This document shows, piece after piece, positions 50,062-59,655 of a stretch of 64,000 nt of DNA. Source of the stretch: Acidobacteriota bacterium (GTDB lineage Bacteria > Acidobacteriota > Vicinamibacteria > Vicinamibacterales > CAVVIG01); contig JAFDVO010000004.1 of assembly GCA_018268955.1 (NCBI GenBank), positions 248,001-312,000 on the forward strand. The letters are read 5' to 3'. A program made the position numbers and the translations under genes. Under the pieces are notes generated by a model. That model searched no databases. It had not been told where the DNA came from and saw nothing but the letters and a program-made list of their open reading frames with translations. Numbering within the stretch: the first letter of the stretch is position 1; every line of letters begins with the position of its first letter.

Positions 50062-53000
50062 CTAGAAGTCGAACTGCGCGCCGACCTTGAACAGCCGACC
50101 CTGCAGCACGTTCGTCGGGCGCAGCCACTGGCTGGTCGCCGCCGTCGAGAACGTGTTGTTGAGGGTGAACGGCCAGTTGCTGTTCAGCGCGTTGTACAGG
50201 TCCGCGTCGACACGGAACTTCAGCTTGTTCACCGTGAACCGCTTCGACGCTCGGATGTCGAGCTGGTTCAGGTTCTCGCCGTACTTCGTGTTCGGCTCGA
50301 TCAGCTGAATGGTCTTCGTGCCGGTCGCACCCGCCGCGAGGTTGCGGCCGAGCGCCGGAGCGATGACCGCGTTCGGCGCCGCCCAGGTCGCCAGGATGTT
50401 CGGCCCCTGGGTGAACTGGTAGCTGCCGCTCACGAGCACGTCCCACGGGAAGCGGTGCGACACCAGGAACTTGACGTCCGGACGGTACGGCGACGTCGTG
50501 TCGCAGTAGCGCGCTTCCGGGTTGTCCGCCTGGAGGTTCGTGGTGCCGGTCACGCCGGGCACCGACGCGATCACCGGCACGTTGCAGTTGTTCTGGTGAC
50601 GGCTCTGGGCGTTGATGCCACCCTGGATGAACGTGCCGTTCGCGAACCGCGCGTTCACGGTGAAATCGAAGCCCTGGTAGACGTCCGTCACGCCACCGAA
50701 GGTGCTGGCCGAGGTGCGGAGGTTCTGCACCTTGCCCTGGAACTCCGGCTTGATGTCGTAGAGGCCGCAGACCGGGAACCCGCCGCCGCCCGGCAGATCC
50801 GCGTTCAGCGGAGCCGTGATGCAGAAGGGACCGTCGTACGCGCTCGCGTCGGTGAGCTGGTTGTCGATCACCGTCTGGTTGCCGAACGACCGGCGGTAGT
50901 AGCCGGCGTTGACAGCCACGCGCGGAATCAGCTCGTGCTGCACCGCGACCGTGATCTCACGGTTGAACGGACGCACGCCGAAGCCCTTCAGCACGGCCGG
51001 GTCGGTCACGGTGTTCGCGGCGACCAGCTTGCCGAAGTTCGCGTTCGTCGACGGGCCGAGTTCGCCCGCCTGCAGGCTGCCGTCCGCGTTGAAGATCGTG
51101 AAGTCGCCGTTCAGGTCGCTCCACGTCCGCGTGTCCTGGTTGCCCACGGTGGTCTGCGGGTTGTTCTGCGCCGCCGTGCCGACCGCCTCGCCGTTCACGT
51201 ATCGCGCGAAGCTCGCCTTCACCGCCGTCTTGCCGGTGCCGAACAGGTCGTACGACACGCCGATGCGCGGCGAGAGGTCCTTCCAGTTCTGGACGATGAA
51301 GCCGTTGAAGTCGCGAGCAGCGTTCCAGCGCGACGCGGGCAGCGTCTCGTCGAGCACCTGGCCGACGAACCAGTCGTAGCGGAGGCCCGCATTGATCGTC
51401 GCGCGGCCGAGCGTCCACTTGTCCTGGGCGTAGAGGCCGAGGTCGTTGCGGATGCCGTCACGCTGGTCGAGCGGCGTGCGGAGGGTCACCGACTGCGGCA
51501 GCCCGTTGCGGAAGGTCATCGTCATGTCGCCCGTCCAGCGCTGGACGAGGCGGCGGTTGCCTTCGCTCAGGTTCGCACCGAAGCGGAACGCGTGCGCGCC
51601 GGTCACGTACGACACCGCGCCCGAGTAGGTGCGCAGCAGCGAGTAGTGGTCCGCCGGCGAGTTGTACGCGTTGAACACCTTGCCGGTGTTCTGCTCGGTG
51701 ATCGAGTACACCGTCGAGAGGCCGATGGCGTTCAGGTCGAACGTGTCGCCGTTCGAGCCGAGCACGCCGGGCTGGTACAGCTCGGTGTACTGCTGGTTGT
51801 AGAAGCCGATGCCCCCCTCGAACAGCAGGCGGCTGCTCTGGGTGCGGGTCCACTTCGTCACGTTGACGAAGCTGGTCGGGGTCACCTGGCGGGCCGAGGC
51901 CTCGGGCGCGATCGTCGCGCTGATGCCCCAGTGCGGACGGGTTTTGCTCTGGTTGTCGTGGTAGACCGCAACCTTGTCCTTGCCCGAGATCTGCCAGGAG
52001 ACACGGCCCGCGATGCTCTTGATCGTGCCGTCATCGAGCCCCGGCTTCGTGAGGTCCGCCTCGTACGCGTAGGGCGACTGGTTCTTGTCGAAGTAGCTGT
52101 CGACAACCGTCTTGCTCACGCCCTGGTTGCGGTACGTGCCGTAGAACCAGAGCTTGTCCTTCTTGATCGGACCGCCGACGCCCGGGTTGAAGTCCCAGAT
52201 CTTGTCGATCTTCGAGATGTTCGTGATCCCGCGCGAGGTCAGGTTCGAGCGCAGGTTGTCCGACTGCCAGGAGCCCTGCGTGTAGTTGCCCACCACGGAG
52301 CCGTGGAACTGGTTGCCGCCGTCGCGCGGCACCATGTTGATGCGGATGCCGCCCTGCGCCATTTCGGCCGAATCGGCGCCCGTCACGTAGCTGATTTCCT
52401 GGAAGCTGCCGTCATTCCAGTACACGCCCGAGAACTGGCCCGAGGCGCAGAGGTTGTTCAGGCGCAGCCCTTCGATCGTCTGGACGCTGTCGTTCGAACC
52501 GCGGAACGAGAGCGGCGACTGCTGCAGGCCGCCCGAGCCACCGACGTCACGCGACACCGCACCGCCGCCACCCGTCTGGATGCTGGCGCCCGGGATCATG
52601 ACGCCGACCGCCTGGATGTTGCGGCCGGTCGGGACGGTATCGAGTACCTCACGCGTCATCACGGTGCGCTGCGTGACGCTCTGGGTGTCGACGATCGGCG
52701 AGGAGCCGGTCACCGTGATCGTCTCCTCCATGGCGCCGACCTTCATGGCGGCGTTGATGGTTGCGGTGAAGTCCGACGTGAGCTGGACCCCATCGCGCTT
52801 CACGGTATTGAAACCGCCCAGGGTGAACGTCACGGAGTACGTTCCGGGCGGGAGCTGCACGATCTTGTACTGACCCGTACCGTCGCTGACGGCGGAACGG
52901 ACCTTCTCGATGAGCGCGGGACTTCCTACTTCCACGGTGACGCCGGGCAGCACGGCCCCGGTGTCGTCGGTAACGGTACCTGCAATGGTGCCCGACTGCG

Positions 53001-53070
53001 CGAAGGTTGCGGCCGGCACTGCCAGCAGCAGACCCGCACACGCGATCAGGCTTCGAACCAACTTACGCAT
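50062..53070 (-). CDS. Oar-like TonB-dependent receptor, paralogue 3
   Basis: 1002 residues, signal peptide ending AATFAQSG. CarboxypepD_reg domain (GTIAGTVTDDTGAVLPGVTV), plug (GRNIQAVGVMIPGAS, EGLRLNNLC, GGIRINMVPRDGGN), barrel ending LFKVGAQFDF. Closest to the receptors at 41058 and 46211. All three are in the same direction but separated by repeats and a terminator, so they are probably separate transcripts. Divergent from the CBM6/beta-helix gene at 53406, which hints at shared regulation. Confidence 0.92.
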   Translation of the reverse strand: MRKLVRSLIACAGLLLAVPAATFAQSGTIAGTVTDDTGAVLPGVTVEVGSPALIEKVRSAVSDGTGQYKIVQLPPGTYSVTFTLGGFNTVKRDGVQLTSDFTATINAAMKVGAMEETITVTGSSPIVDTQSVTQRTVMTREVLDTVPTGRNIQAVGVMIPGASIQTGGGGAVSRDVGGSGGLQQSPLSFRGSNDSVQTIEGLRLNNLCASGQFSGVYWNDGSFQEISYVTGADSAEMAQGGIRINMVPRDGGNQFHGSVVGNYTQGSWQSDNLRSNLTSRGITNISKIDKIWDFNPGVGGPIKKDKLWFYGTYRNQGVSKTVVDSYFDKNQSPYAYEADLTKPGLDDGTIKSIAGRVSWQISGKDKVAVYHDNQSKTRPHWGISATIAPEASARQVTPTSFVNVTKWTRTQSSRLLFEGGIGFYNQQYTELYQPGVLGSNGDTFDLNAIGLSTVYSITEQNTGKVFNAYNSPADHYSLLRTYSGAVSYVTGAHAFRFGANLSEGNRRLVQRWTGDMTMTFRNGLPQSVTLRTPLDQRDGIRNDLGLYAQDKWTLGRATINAGLRYDWFVGQVLDETLPASRWNAARDFNGFIVQNWKDLSPRIGVSYDLFGTGKTAVKASFARYVNGEAVGTAAQNNPQTTVGNQDTRTWSDLNGDFTIFNADGSLQAGELGPSTNANFGKLVAANTVTDPAVLKGFGVRPFNREITVAVQHELIPRVAVNAGYYRRSFGNQTVIDNQLTDASAYDGPFCITAPLNADLPGGGGFPVCGLYDIKPEFQGKVQNLRTSASTFGGVTDVYQGFDFTVNARFANGTFIQGGINAQSRHQNNCNVPVIASVPGVTGTTNLQADNPEARYCDTTSPYRPDVKFLVSHRFPWDVLVSGSYQFTQGPNILATWAAPNAVIAPALGRNLAAGATGTKTIQLIEPNTKYGENLNQLDIRASKRFTVNKLKFRVDADLYNALNSNWPFTLNNTFSTAATSQWLRPTNVLQGRLFKVGAQFDF

Positions 53071-53405
53071 GCGTGTGTCTTTCTCCCAGGGTTCCTAAGA
53101 AACGAACGACATGAACGAGGTAGTCGACGTCCCGGCAGGGACGAACCCCCATCCTGACATGCTCGAGCCGGATCGATCCAGCCACCCGTGACAACAAAAC
53201 GTCTTGACAGAACAACTTAACTTAGTCATCCGGAAGATATAGCCCAGCTCACGCACACGCCCGGTGGGGTCGTTACACGCTGATGAGTCAGGACTTCAGA
53301 CAGCTCGTCAGCCGGGGGCCTGCATGATTCCGCGGCACCTCACTTGCCCGTCTACAGGTGCACTCCCCAACCGACCTCGACCTTTCGAGACAGTGAGGAA
53401 TTCTG
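53071..53405. promoter_or_regulatory. Divergent intergenic region with AT-rich patch
   Basis: 335 bp between the starts of a TonB receptor (-) and the CBM6/beta-helix gene (+). The stretch 53190-53240 is the most AT-rich in this neighbourhood and contains TTGACA (53204-53209), but no matching -10 at 16-18 bp. The receptor leader has TTTCTTAGG about 25 nt before the ATG, a motif also present before the receptor at 44159. No small gene is seen. Confidence 0.35.
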
Positions 53406-56400
53406 ATGCGACGAATGCGCGTGTGCGTGTGGACTGCCCTGCTGATGGCTGCGTCGGCGCCGGCATGGGCGGCGGGTGACGTGATCGGGTATGCGGCCGA
53501 CGCGACGGCCCTGTCCGGCCACTGGTCCCGTGCGGCCGATGCGTCGGCAGCCGGAGGGCAGCTGATGACCAGCGCCGACAGCGGCTGGTCCAGCACCGCG
53601 GCACCGGTCGCCTCGCCAACGCACTACTTCGATCTGGCACTCACCGCCGACGCGAACACGGCGTATCACGTCTGGGTCCGCCTGCGGGCATCGGGCAACT
53701 CGAAGTGGAACGACTCGGCCTGGCTGCAGTTCGCGGACGCCGTCGCGGCGGACGGATCGGCGCTCTATCGTACCGGCTCCTCGTCGGGACTGCTCCTCAA
53801 CCTCGAGCCGTGCGGCGGGTGCGGCACCTCAGGGTGGGGGTGGGTCGATGGCGCGTACTGGCTGTCACAGCCGGCGATCGTCCGCTTCGCGTCGAGTGGT
53901 CCGCACACGCTTCGCGTCCAGACCCGCGAGGACGGGGTGCAGGTCGATCAGATCGTCCTCAGCCCGGCCACCTGGATGTCGAGAGCGCCCGGCGCTCCCT
54001 CGAACGACAACACCCTGCTGCCCCGCACGGCTGCGAGCGGTTCGAACCAGGGCACGTCGCAGCCCTACCTCGGCACCCCGATTAACCTGCCCGGCACGAT
54101 CAACGCGCAGGACTTCGACTCGGGTGGGGACGGGATCGGGTGGCACGACGTGACGAGAGGCAACACCGGCGGTGCGTACCGGAGCACTGACGTCGACCTC
54201 GAGCCGAGCGCCGACGGTGGCAACAACATCGGGTGGATCGACGCTGGTGAGTGGGTGAACTACACGGTGAATGTCGCAACCGCCGGTACGTACACCCTGC
54301 AACTCCGCACGGCATCGGCATCCGGTGGCGGGTCCCTGCACGTCGGCTTCGATGTCAGCCACGTCTGGTCCGCGTTTTCCGTTCCGGCGACCGGCAGCTG
54401 GCAAGCCTGGACGACCGTGAGCGTGCCGGTGACGCTGACGGCTGGACGCCAGCTGCTGACGCTCGCCTTCGATACGGGCGGCTACAACGTGAGTCGCATC
54501 CAGGTGACGAGCGCGAGCGGGGGCGGCACGACTCCGCCGGCCGGCAGCCCCGCGCCCTACTCGGGCACCGCCGTCTCCATTCCGGGCGTCATCGAAGCCG
54601 AGCAGTTCGACAGCGGCGGCGAGGGCGCGGCGTACCACGACACCTCCGCCGGCAATAGCGGCGGGGCGTTCCGCACCGGCGACGTCGACATCGAAGCCAC
54701 GGCAGGCGGCTACGACGTCGGCTGGGTGGCGGCCGGTGAGTGGCTGCGGTACAGCGTGAACATCACGAGTGCGGGCACCTACACGGCGAACGTGCGTGTC
54801 GCCTCACTCGGGCGCGGCGGCGCCTTCCACATCGAGGTCGGAGGCACGAACGTCAGCGGGGCGATCACCGTGCCGGACACCGGCGGTTGGCAGAACTGGC
54901 AGACGGTCAGCGCGAACGTCCAGTTGCCCGTCGGCGCGCAGACGCTGCGGTTGGTGATGGATACAAACGGCGCCAGCGCGGTCGGCAACTTCGACCGCAT
55001 GCAGTTCACCGCCGCGACGCAGCCGCCCCCTGCCCCGTCGGGCGGTGGCCAGACGGTCACCGTGCTTCCCGGTCAGGATCTCCAGGCCGCGATCAACGCC
55101 GCACAGCCCGGAGACACGATCCTGCTGCAGCCCGGAGCCGTGTACCCCGGCGGCCTCGTGCTGCCGAACAAGGCAGGTAGTCAGTTCATCACGATCCGCT
55201 CTGCAGCCGCGAACTCCGCGCTGCCCGGCGCCGGGACCCGCATCACGCCGGCCTACGCCGCACAGCTGCCGAAGATCCAGGGCGGCACGGCAGGACTTCC
55301 GGCCATCATGACGGCGCTGAGTGCGCACCACTGGAAGCTCCAGTATCTGGAGCTGGTCGACACCTGGCCGTACGGCGACATCCTCGCGCTCGGTGACGGG
55401 TCCTCCGCACAGAGCTCCCTGTCGACTGTCGCCCACGATCTCGTCGTCGATCACGTGTACATCCACGGCGTGCCGGGGCAGGAGCAGAAGCGCGGCATCG
55501 CGCTCAACTCGGCGTCGACGACGATCAGCGACAGCTACATTGCCGACATCCGGCTGACCAACGGCGACGCGCAGGCGATCGCCGGGTGGAACGGCCCGGG
55601 CCCGTTCACCATCACGAACAACTACCTCGAGGCCACCGGCGAGAACTTCCTGCTCGGCGGATCCGACCCGCCCATCCAGGGGCTCGTTCCGTCGGACGTG
55701 ACCTTCACGAAGAACACGGTGACGAAGCAGACCTCCTGGCGCAGTCAGGGCTACGCGGTGAAGAACCTGATCGAATTCAAGAACGCACAACGTGTGACGA
55801 TCGACGGCAACGTCATCGAGTACAACTGGGCCGGCGGCCAGGCAGGCCACGCCATCGTCCTCACCCCCCGCAACCAGGACGGCGGGGCGCCGTGGTCCAC
55901 CGTGCGGCAGATCCGGATCACCAACAACGTCATCCGCCACGTGGCCGGTGTGCTGAGCGTCCTTGGCACCGACTACCGGTTCCCGAGCCAGCCGCTGAGC
56001 GGCATCGTGTTCACGAACAACCTCGTGATCGACCTGAGTCGCGCCAACTGGGGCGGCGCCGCGCAACTGCTCCTGACGAGCGGCGGAGACCAGCTCACGT
56101 TCGATCGCAACACCGTGTTCACAGACGGCACGTCGGTCGTCTACGCGGATGGGGCGCAGGTGACGGGGTTCGTCTTCACGAACAACATCATCCCGGACAA
56201 CAGCTGGGCGGTGATGGGCGCGGGGGCCGGCGAAGGGACGAACACACTGAACGCCTTCTATCCCGGTGCGACGTTCCAGCGCAACGCGATCGTCGGGGGA
56301 CAGAGCAACCTGTATCCGGGCGCCAACTACTTCCCGCCAAGCGCCGGCGCCGTCGGCTTCGTCGACCTGAATGGCAACTACCGACTGTCGACGACGAGCG

Positions 56401-56483
56401 CGTATCGCAACGCGGCAACCGATGGCGGTGCGATCGGTGCCGACATCGCCGCGATCAACGCCGCGGCGGCGACGAGCTATTAG
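53406..56483 (+). CDS. Secreted multi-domain protein: CBM6 modules and parallel beta-helix
   Basis: 1025 residues, signal peptide ending APAWAAG. Domain 1 (about 25-195) is a carbohydrate-binding-like beta-sandwich (TAYHVWVRLRASG, HTLRVQTREDGVQVDQIVLSP). Two CBM6-type modules follow: about 218-372 (DVDLEPSADGGNNIGWIDAG) and 390-540 (DVDIEATAGGYDVGWVAAG). From about 550 on is a right-handed parallel beta-helix (DLQAAINAAQPGDTILLQPG, then many short N-N turns such as ITNNYLEA, ITNNVIRH, FTNNLVID). Polysaccharide lyases or glycoside hydrolases use this fold. The catalytic residues cannot be named from the sequence. Likely a secreted glycan-active protein feeding the neighbouring TonB receptors. 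Confidence 0.85.
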   Translation: MRRMRVCVWTALLMAASAPAWAAGDVIGYAADATALSGHWSRAADASAAGGQLMTSADSGWSSTAAPVASPTHYFDLALTADANTAYHVWVRLRASGNSKWNDSAWLQFADAVAADGSALYRTGSSSGLLLNLEPCGGCGTSGWGWVDGAYWLSQPAIVRFASSGPHTLRVQTREDGVQVDQIVLSPATWMSRAPGAPSNDNTLLPRTAASGSNQGTSQPYLGTPINLPGTINAQDFDSGGDGIGWHDVTRGNTGGAYRSTDVDLEPSADGGNNIGWIDAGEWVNYTVNVATAGTYTLQLRTASASGGGSLHVGFDVSHVWSAFSVPATGSWQAWTTVSVPVTLTAGRQLLTLAFDTGGYNVSRIQVTSASGGGTTPPAGSPAPYSGTAVSIPGVIEAEQFDSGGEGAAYHDTSAGNSGGAFRTGDVDIEATAGGYDVGWVAAGEWLRYSVNITSAGTYTANVRVASLGRGGAFHIEVGGTNVSGAITVPDTGGWQNWQTVSANVQLPVGAQTLRLVMDTNGASAVGNFDRMQFTAATQPPPAPSGGGQTVTVLPGQDLQAAINAAQPGDTILLQPGAVYPGGLVLPNKAGSQFITIRSAAANSALPGAGTRITPAYAAQLPKIQGGTAGLPAIMTALSAHHWKLQYLELVDTWPYGDILALGDGSSAQSSLSTVAHDLVVDHVYIHGVPGQEQKRGIALNSASTTISDSYIADIRLTNGDAQAIAGWNGPGPFTITNNYLEATGENFLLGGSDPPIQGLVPSDVTFTKNTVTKQTSWRSQGYAVKNLIEFKNAQRVTIDGNVIEYNWAGGQAGHAIVLTPRNQDGGAPWSTVRQIRITNNVIRHVAGVLSVLGTDYRFPSQPLSGIVFTNNLVIDLSRANWGGAAQLLLTSGGDQLTFDRNTVFTDGTSVVYADGAQVTGFVFTNNIIPDNSWAVMGAGAGEGTNTLNAFYPGATFQRNAIVGGQSNLYPGANYFPPSAGAVGFVDLNGNYRLSTTSAYRNAATDGGAIGADIAAINAAAATSY

Positions 56484-56489
56484 CTGGGA

Positions 56490-56683
56490 ACTCGGAATAG
56501 GGAACTCGGGACTGGGACTGCGAATTGGCAACTGGCAATTGTGGGCCCGTCATCGGGGACTCAGAGTTGGAAACGGGAACTCGGCACCTGGACCCACCTC
56601 CGAATCCCGAGTCCCGGTCCCGAGTCCAGAATTCCGAATTCCGAGCCCCGAGTCCCGAATTCCGAGCGCCGAGTCCCGAGTTC
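56490..56683. repeat. Large self-complementary heptamer repeat block (GGGACTC / GAGTCCC)
   Basis: From 56490 words like GGGAACT, CGGGACT and GGCAACT recur every 7 nt. From about 56600 the complements CCGAGTC, CGAATTC, CGAGCCC, CGAGTTC do so up to the ABC remnant stop. The two arms could form a hairpin of about 190 nt between converging genes. The words belong to the same family as at 27352 and 60406. Confidence 0.8.
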
Positions 56684-57746
56684 CTAGTCCCCGAGTTCCG
56701 CCCGCGTCAGCATGGCGTTCTCGACAAGCGCGGGGGCCGACTCGGTGCGGAGTTCGGTGCAGAGCTGACGATACAGGTCGCTCGTCGCGAGCAGCTCGTC
56801 GTGCCTGCCCTGGGCGACGATCTCACCGGCTTTCATCACCACGATCCGGTCGGCGTTGCGGACCGTGGACAGGCGATGGGCGATCACGAACGTCGTGCGA
56901 CCGGTGCGAAGCTTCGTGACGGCGCGCAGCAGCGCCTGTTCCGAGATCGTATCGAGGGAGGCCGTTGGTTCGTCGAGGATCAGGATCGGCGCGTCCTTCA
57001 GGAACGCGCGCGCAATGCTGATCCGCTGCTTCTGCCCTCCTGAGATGCCCCCGCCTGGCCCGGACACGGGCGTATCGAATCCCCGACGCAGGGTGGCCAC
57101 GAACTCCTCCACATCCGCCGCGCGCGCCGCGAGCACCGCCTCGTGTTCGGTGGCATCGAGGCGGCCCGCGCCGCCCCGACGAGCGCCTCCTGCAGCGTCC
57201 CCGCCGCGCGAGGACGATGAACATCACGACGAGCGTCAGCGCGGAAAAGATCTGGGGGAAGAGGCCGCCGAGCAGGATGCTCTCGAGGCTCGCCGTGTCG
57301 CGTTCGAGCCGGTACACCGCGTCACCGGTGGTGAACTTCTCGTAGTGCGTGAGGGCGAGGTACTGCAGGTGCGAGAACACGCCCGCGCGCAGGTCGAACA
57401 CCAGCCGCTGCGCGAGCGTCGCCTGCCGGCGCGAATGCAGCAGCAGCACCAGCTCGTGCCCGACCTGGATCGCCAAGCCGGCGAGCACGAGCGTCAGCAG
57501 CAGCGGCACCGGCCCGCTGAAGATCCGGGACAGCACGGGGATGTCGGCCACGCCCGGGTGCGCCAGGTCGTCCACCACGGCCTTGAGCGGCCACGGCGAC
57601 AATGCGCGCAGGGCCACCTCCAGCGTGGACAGCACCACGAGCACGATGATCCGGCGGCGGTAGGGCGCGAGGAACGGCAGCGCCCAGCGGAGCGTGGCGA
57701 GTGGCGTCGACGTGGCAGGCGCTCCGGGCTGCCCTACCCCGCCCAT
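56684..57746 (-). pseudogene. ABC exporter with internal deletion and frame changes
   Basis: The minus-strand frame from 57746 gives the start of an ABC exporter membrane domain (LPFLAPYRRRIIVLVVLSTLE ending FIVLARRG, about 180 residues). The 3' frame gives the end of an ATPase: signature SGGQKQRISIARA, Walker B ILILDEPTAS, H-loop VIAHRLS. Between them only GTLQEAL and LDATEHEAVLAARAADVEEF remain, each in a different frame. Helices 4-6 and the whole Walker A region are missing. A normal gene would be about 1.75 kb, so roughly 700 bp is lost. Most likely a dead gene. Assembly error is the alternative. Confidence 0.8.
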
Positions 57747-58519
57747 CCCGCGGTTGCCTTCATCGGCGCCGGCAGGAGTTCCGCCGGCCGCGCGTCGCGC
57801 CTTGCGTCGAGCAGCTGGTGCGCCTCGCGGTAGCCGTGCAGCGTCCCGACATCCACGTAGGCCTCACCAGAACGCACGCCGACGGCCCTGCCGCCGAGGG
57901 CGAGATAGGCGTTCACCAGGGTGCCGAAGTATTCGTCGCGCGGGTCGCGCGTCATCCAGAGGTCCCGCAGTTCGTGCAGCACGCGGCCAGGCATGCGGAA
58001 CGCGCCCCAGACCCAATGCGAATCGGGCTGGCGCTGTTTCACCTGCACTTCCACTACGCTGCCGTCGGGGTTCGTGACGACCGCATCGAACAGTTCCGGA
58101 TGCGCCACAGGGAAGAGCAGGAACGACAGGCGATCCTCCGGAAGCGTGCACAGGCCGTCGATCGGGAACCACAGTGTGTCCGGCAGCCCGACGATGACCG
58201 GGTCGTCAGGCGCGATGAACGGGGCAGCCTGGAACAGCGCATCGCACAGACCGGCCGGCTGCCGCTGCACGAGGTAGCAGATGCGTGCCTTGCCGATCTC
58301 GCCGCCGTAGTACTCGAGGATGTCCGACTTGCCGGGCGAGATGATGAACGCGATGCGAGTGGCCCCGGCCACGAGCATGCGTTCGACCAGGTGCTCGCTC
58401 ACCGCGCGAGGCCGCTCAACCGTCCCGTCGAGCCGCGACCCCACCGGCAGCAGTTCCTTCGAGAAGGCCAGCGGCTGAATCCGCGTACCCGCGCCCGCGG
58501 CCGGAATGATGCCCCACAT
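57734..58519 (-). CDS. Sugar nucleotidyltransferase (glucose-1-phosphate thymidylyltransferase-like)
   Basis: 261 residues from the ATG at 58519, preceded by GGAGGGAGA. Signature IIPAAGAGTRIQPLAFSKELLPV binds the nucleotide (GxGTR and Lys). VIVGLPDTLWF carries the metal-binding Asp, and VDVGTLHGYREAHQLL is the usual C-terminal helix. The family activates a sugar-1-phosphate to NDP-sugar. It is shorter than RmlA (about 290). The 5' end lies inside the glycosyltransferase reading frame (104-bp overlap), and its 3' end overlaps the ABC remnant by 13 bp. Confidence 0.88.
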   Translation of the reverse strand: MWGIIPAAGAGTRIQPLAFSKELLPVGSRLDGTVERPRAVSEHLVERMLVAGATRIAFIISPGKSDILEYYGGEIGKARICYLVQRQPAGLCDALFQAAPFIAPDDPVIVGLPDTLWFPIDGLCTLPEDRLSFLLFPVAHPELFDAVVTNPDGSVVEVQVKQRQPDSHWVWGAFRMPGRVLHELRDLWMTRDPRDEYFGTLVNAYLALGGRAVGVRSGEAYVDVGTLHGYREAHQLLDARRDARPAELLPAPMKATAGWAG

Positions 58520-59585
58520 GGTCGTCTCCCTCCAGCAGCGCTTCGAGCTCGGCTGCGCGATGCGCGGCGGTGTGTTCCGCCAGCGTCCGCTCGCGTGCCG
58601 CCCGCGCCACGCGGGCGAGTTCACGCGCGTCACACTCCACCGCGGCCACTGCCGCGTCCGTATCGTGTGCGACGAGGATTTCCTCGCCAGGCGAGAAGAA
58701 GGCGTCGAGCCCTTCCCACAGGTCCGACAGGATCGGCACGCCGCACGCGGCCGCTTCGAACAGGCGACCCGACGGGCAATAGCCGGTCTCGGCCATCGCA
58801 CGACGCGTGACGTTCAATGTCAGCCGTGACGAGCAGTAGAACGACGGGTGCTGGTCGGGCGCCACATGCTGCATGTAGAACACGTTCGGCGCCCAGGGAA
58901 ACCCCTCGGGGTATTGCGACCCGCCCAGCACGAATCGACGCGCCGGCAAGCGCCGGGCCGGCTCGAGGAACAGGCGATCGACGCCGTCCTGTCGATCGGC
59001 GGCGTAGGTGCCCAGATACGAAAGGTCGGCGCGAACCAGATCGGATGGTGCGACGGGCTGGTGCGCCAGCGGATCGACGCTGCCGTACAACGGCGCCGTA
59101 CGACGCGCGCCAAGCCGGGCTTCCAGCTCGCGCAGCGACCGCCCGCCCGTGTAGCTCAGCACGAGATCGTATGCAGCGAGACCATGCGGTCCTATGTACG
59201 AAACCCACTCACCGCGCGCGAGCCGATCCAGCGTGACAGCCGTATCCAGGTCGTAGAACACCTTCATGGGGCGCGGCGTCTCGAGCACCGCCCGCTCGGC
59301 ATCAACGGCGTCGGGACAGAACGACGTGATCATCCCGACGTCCGCATCGGCGAGTTCCCGCGCGGCGGTCGCGGCGACGTCTGCCCACGACGGGTACAGA
59401 TGCAGGGTGCCGCCTCCCGGGATCTCGAACAGATCGCGATGCGCCGCGTAGTAGGGCACGTCCCGCTCGAAGAAGACGACGTGATGCCCGCGTGCGGCCA
59501 GCGCACGACAGAGACCACGCCACAACGTGGCGTGCCCGTTGCCCCACGACGAACTGATGGCGAGTCCGAAGACGACAAGCTTCAT
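58416..59585 (-). CDS. CgeB-like glycosyltransferase
   Basis: 389 residues starting MKLVVFGLAISSSWGNGHA. The C-terminal GT-B segment of the PF13524 type reads LTLNVTRRAMAETGY, PSGRLFEAAACGVPILSD and GLDAFFSPGEEILVA. The natural end is expected near AAELEALLEG. The frame runs 30 residues further (GDDHVGHHSGRGRG...) through the start of the nucleotidyltransferase gene, which looks like read-through or a lost stop. Head-to-head with the methyltransferase at 59656, 70 bp apart. Donor probably supplied by the adjacent nucleotidyltransferase. Confidence 0.85.
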   Translation of the reverse strand: MKLVVFGLAISSSWGNGHATLWRGLCRALAARGHHVVFFERDVPYYAAHRDLFEIPGGGTLHLYPSWADVAATAARELADADVGMITSFCPDAVDAERAVLETPRPMKVFYDLDTAVTLDRLARGEWVSYIGPHGLAAYDLVLSYTGGRSLRELEARLGARRTAPLYGSVDPLAHQPVAPSDLVRADLSYLGTYAADRQDGVDRLFLEPARRLPARRFVLGGSQYPEGFPWAPNVFYMQHVAPDQHPSFYCSSRLTLNVTRRAMAETGYCPSGRLFEAAACGVPILSDLWEGLDAFFSPGEEILVAHDTDAAVAAVECDARELARVARAARERTLAEHTAAHRAAELEALLEGDDHVGHHSGRGRGYADSAAGLLEGTAAGGVAARRDG

Positions 59586-59655
59586 CGGTGTGCGCGTGGT
59601 GCCCGTGCAAGGCAAGGGCCACGTCGGCATCAACGTTGCTCATCCGGCTCGCACC

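Noticed and set aside
49822-53157. 1111-codon + strand frame opposite receptor paralogue 3
   Set aside because: Composition bias only. The same region on the minus strand encodes a complete receptor.
53204-53232. Sigma70 promoter from the perfect TTGACA
   Set aside because: No -10-like hexamer at 15-19 bp spacing; only kept as an AT-rich candidate region.
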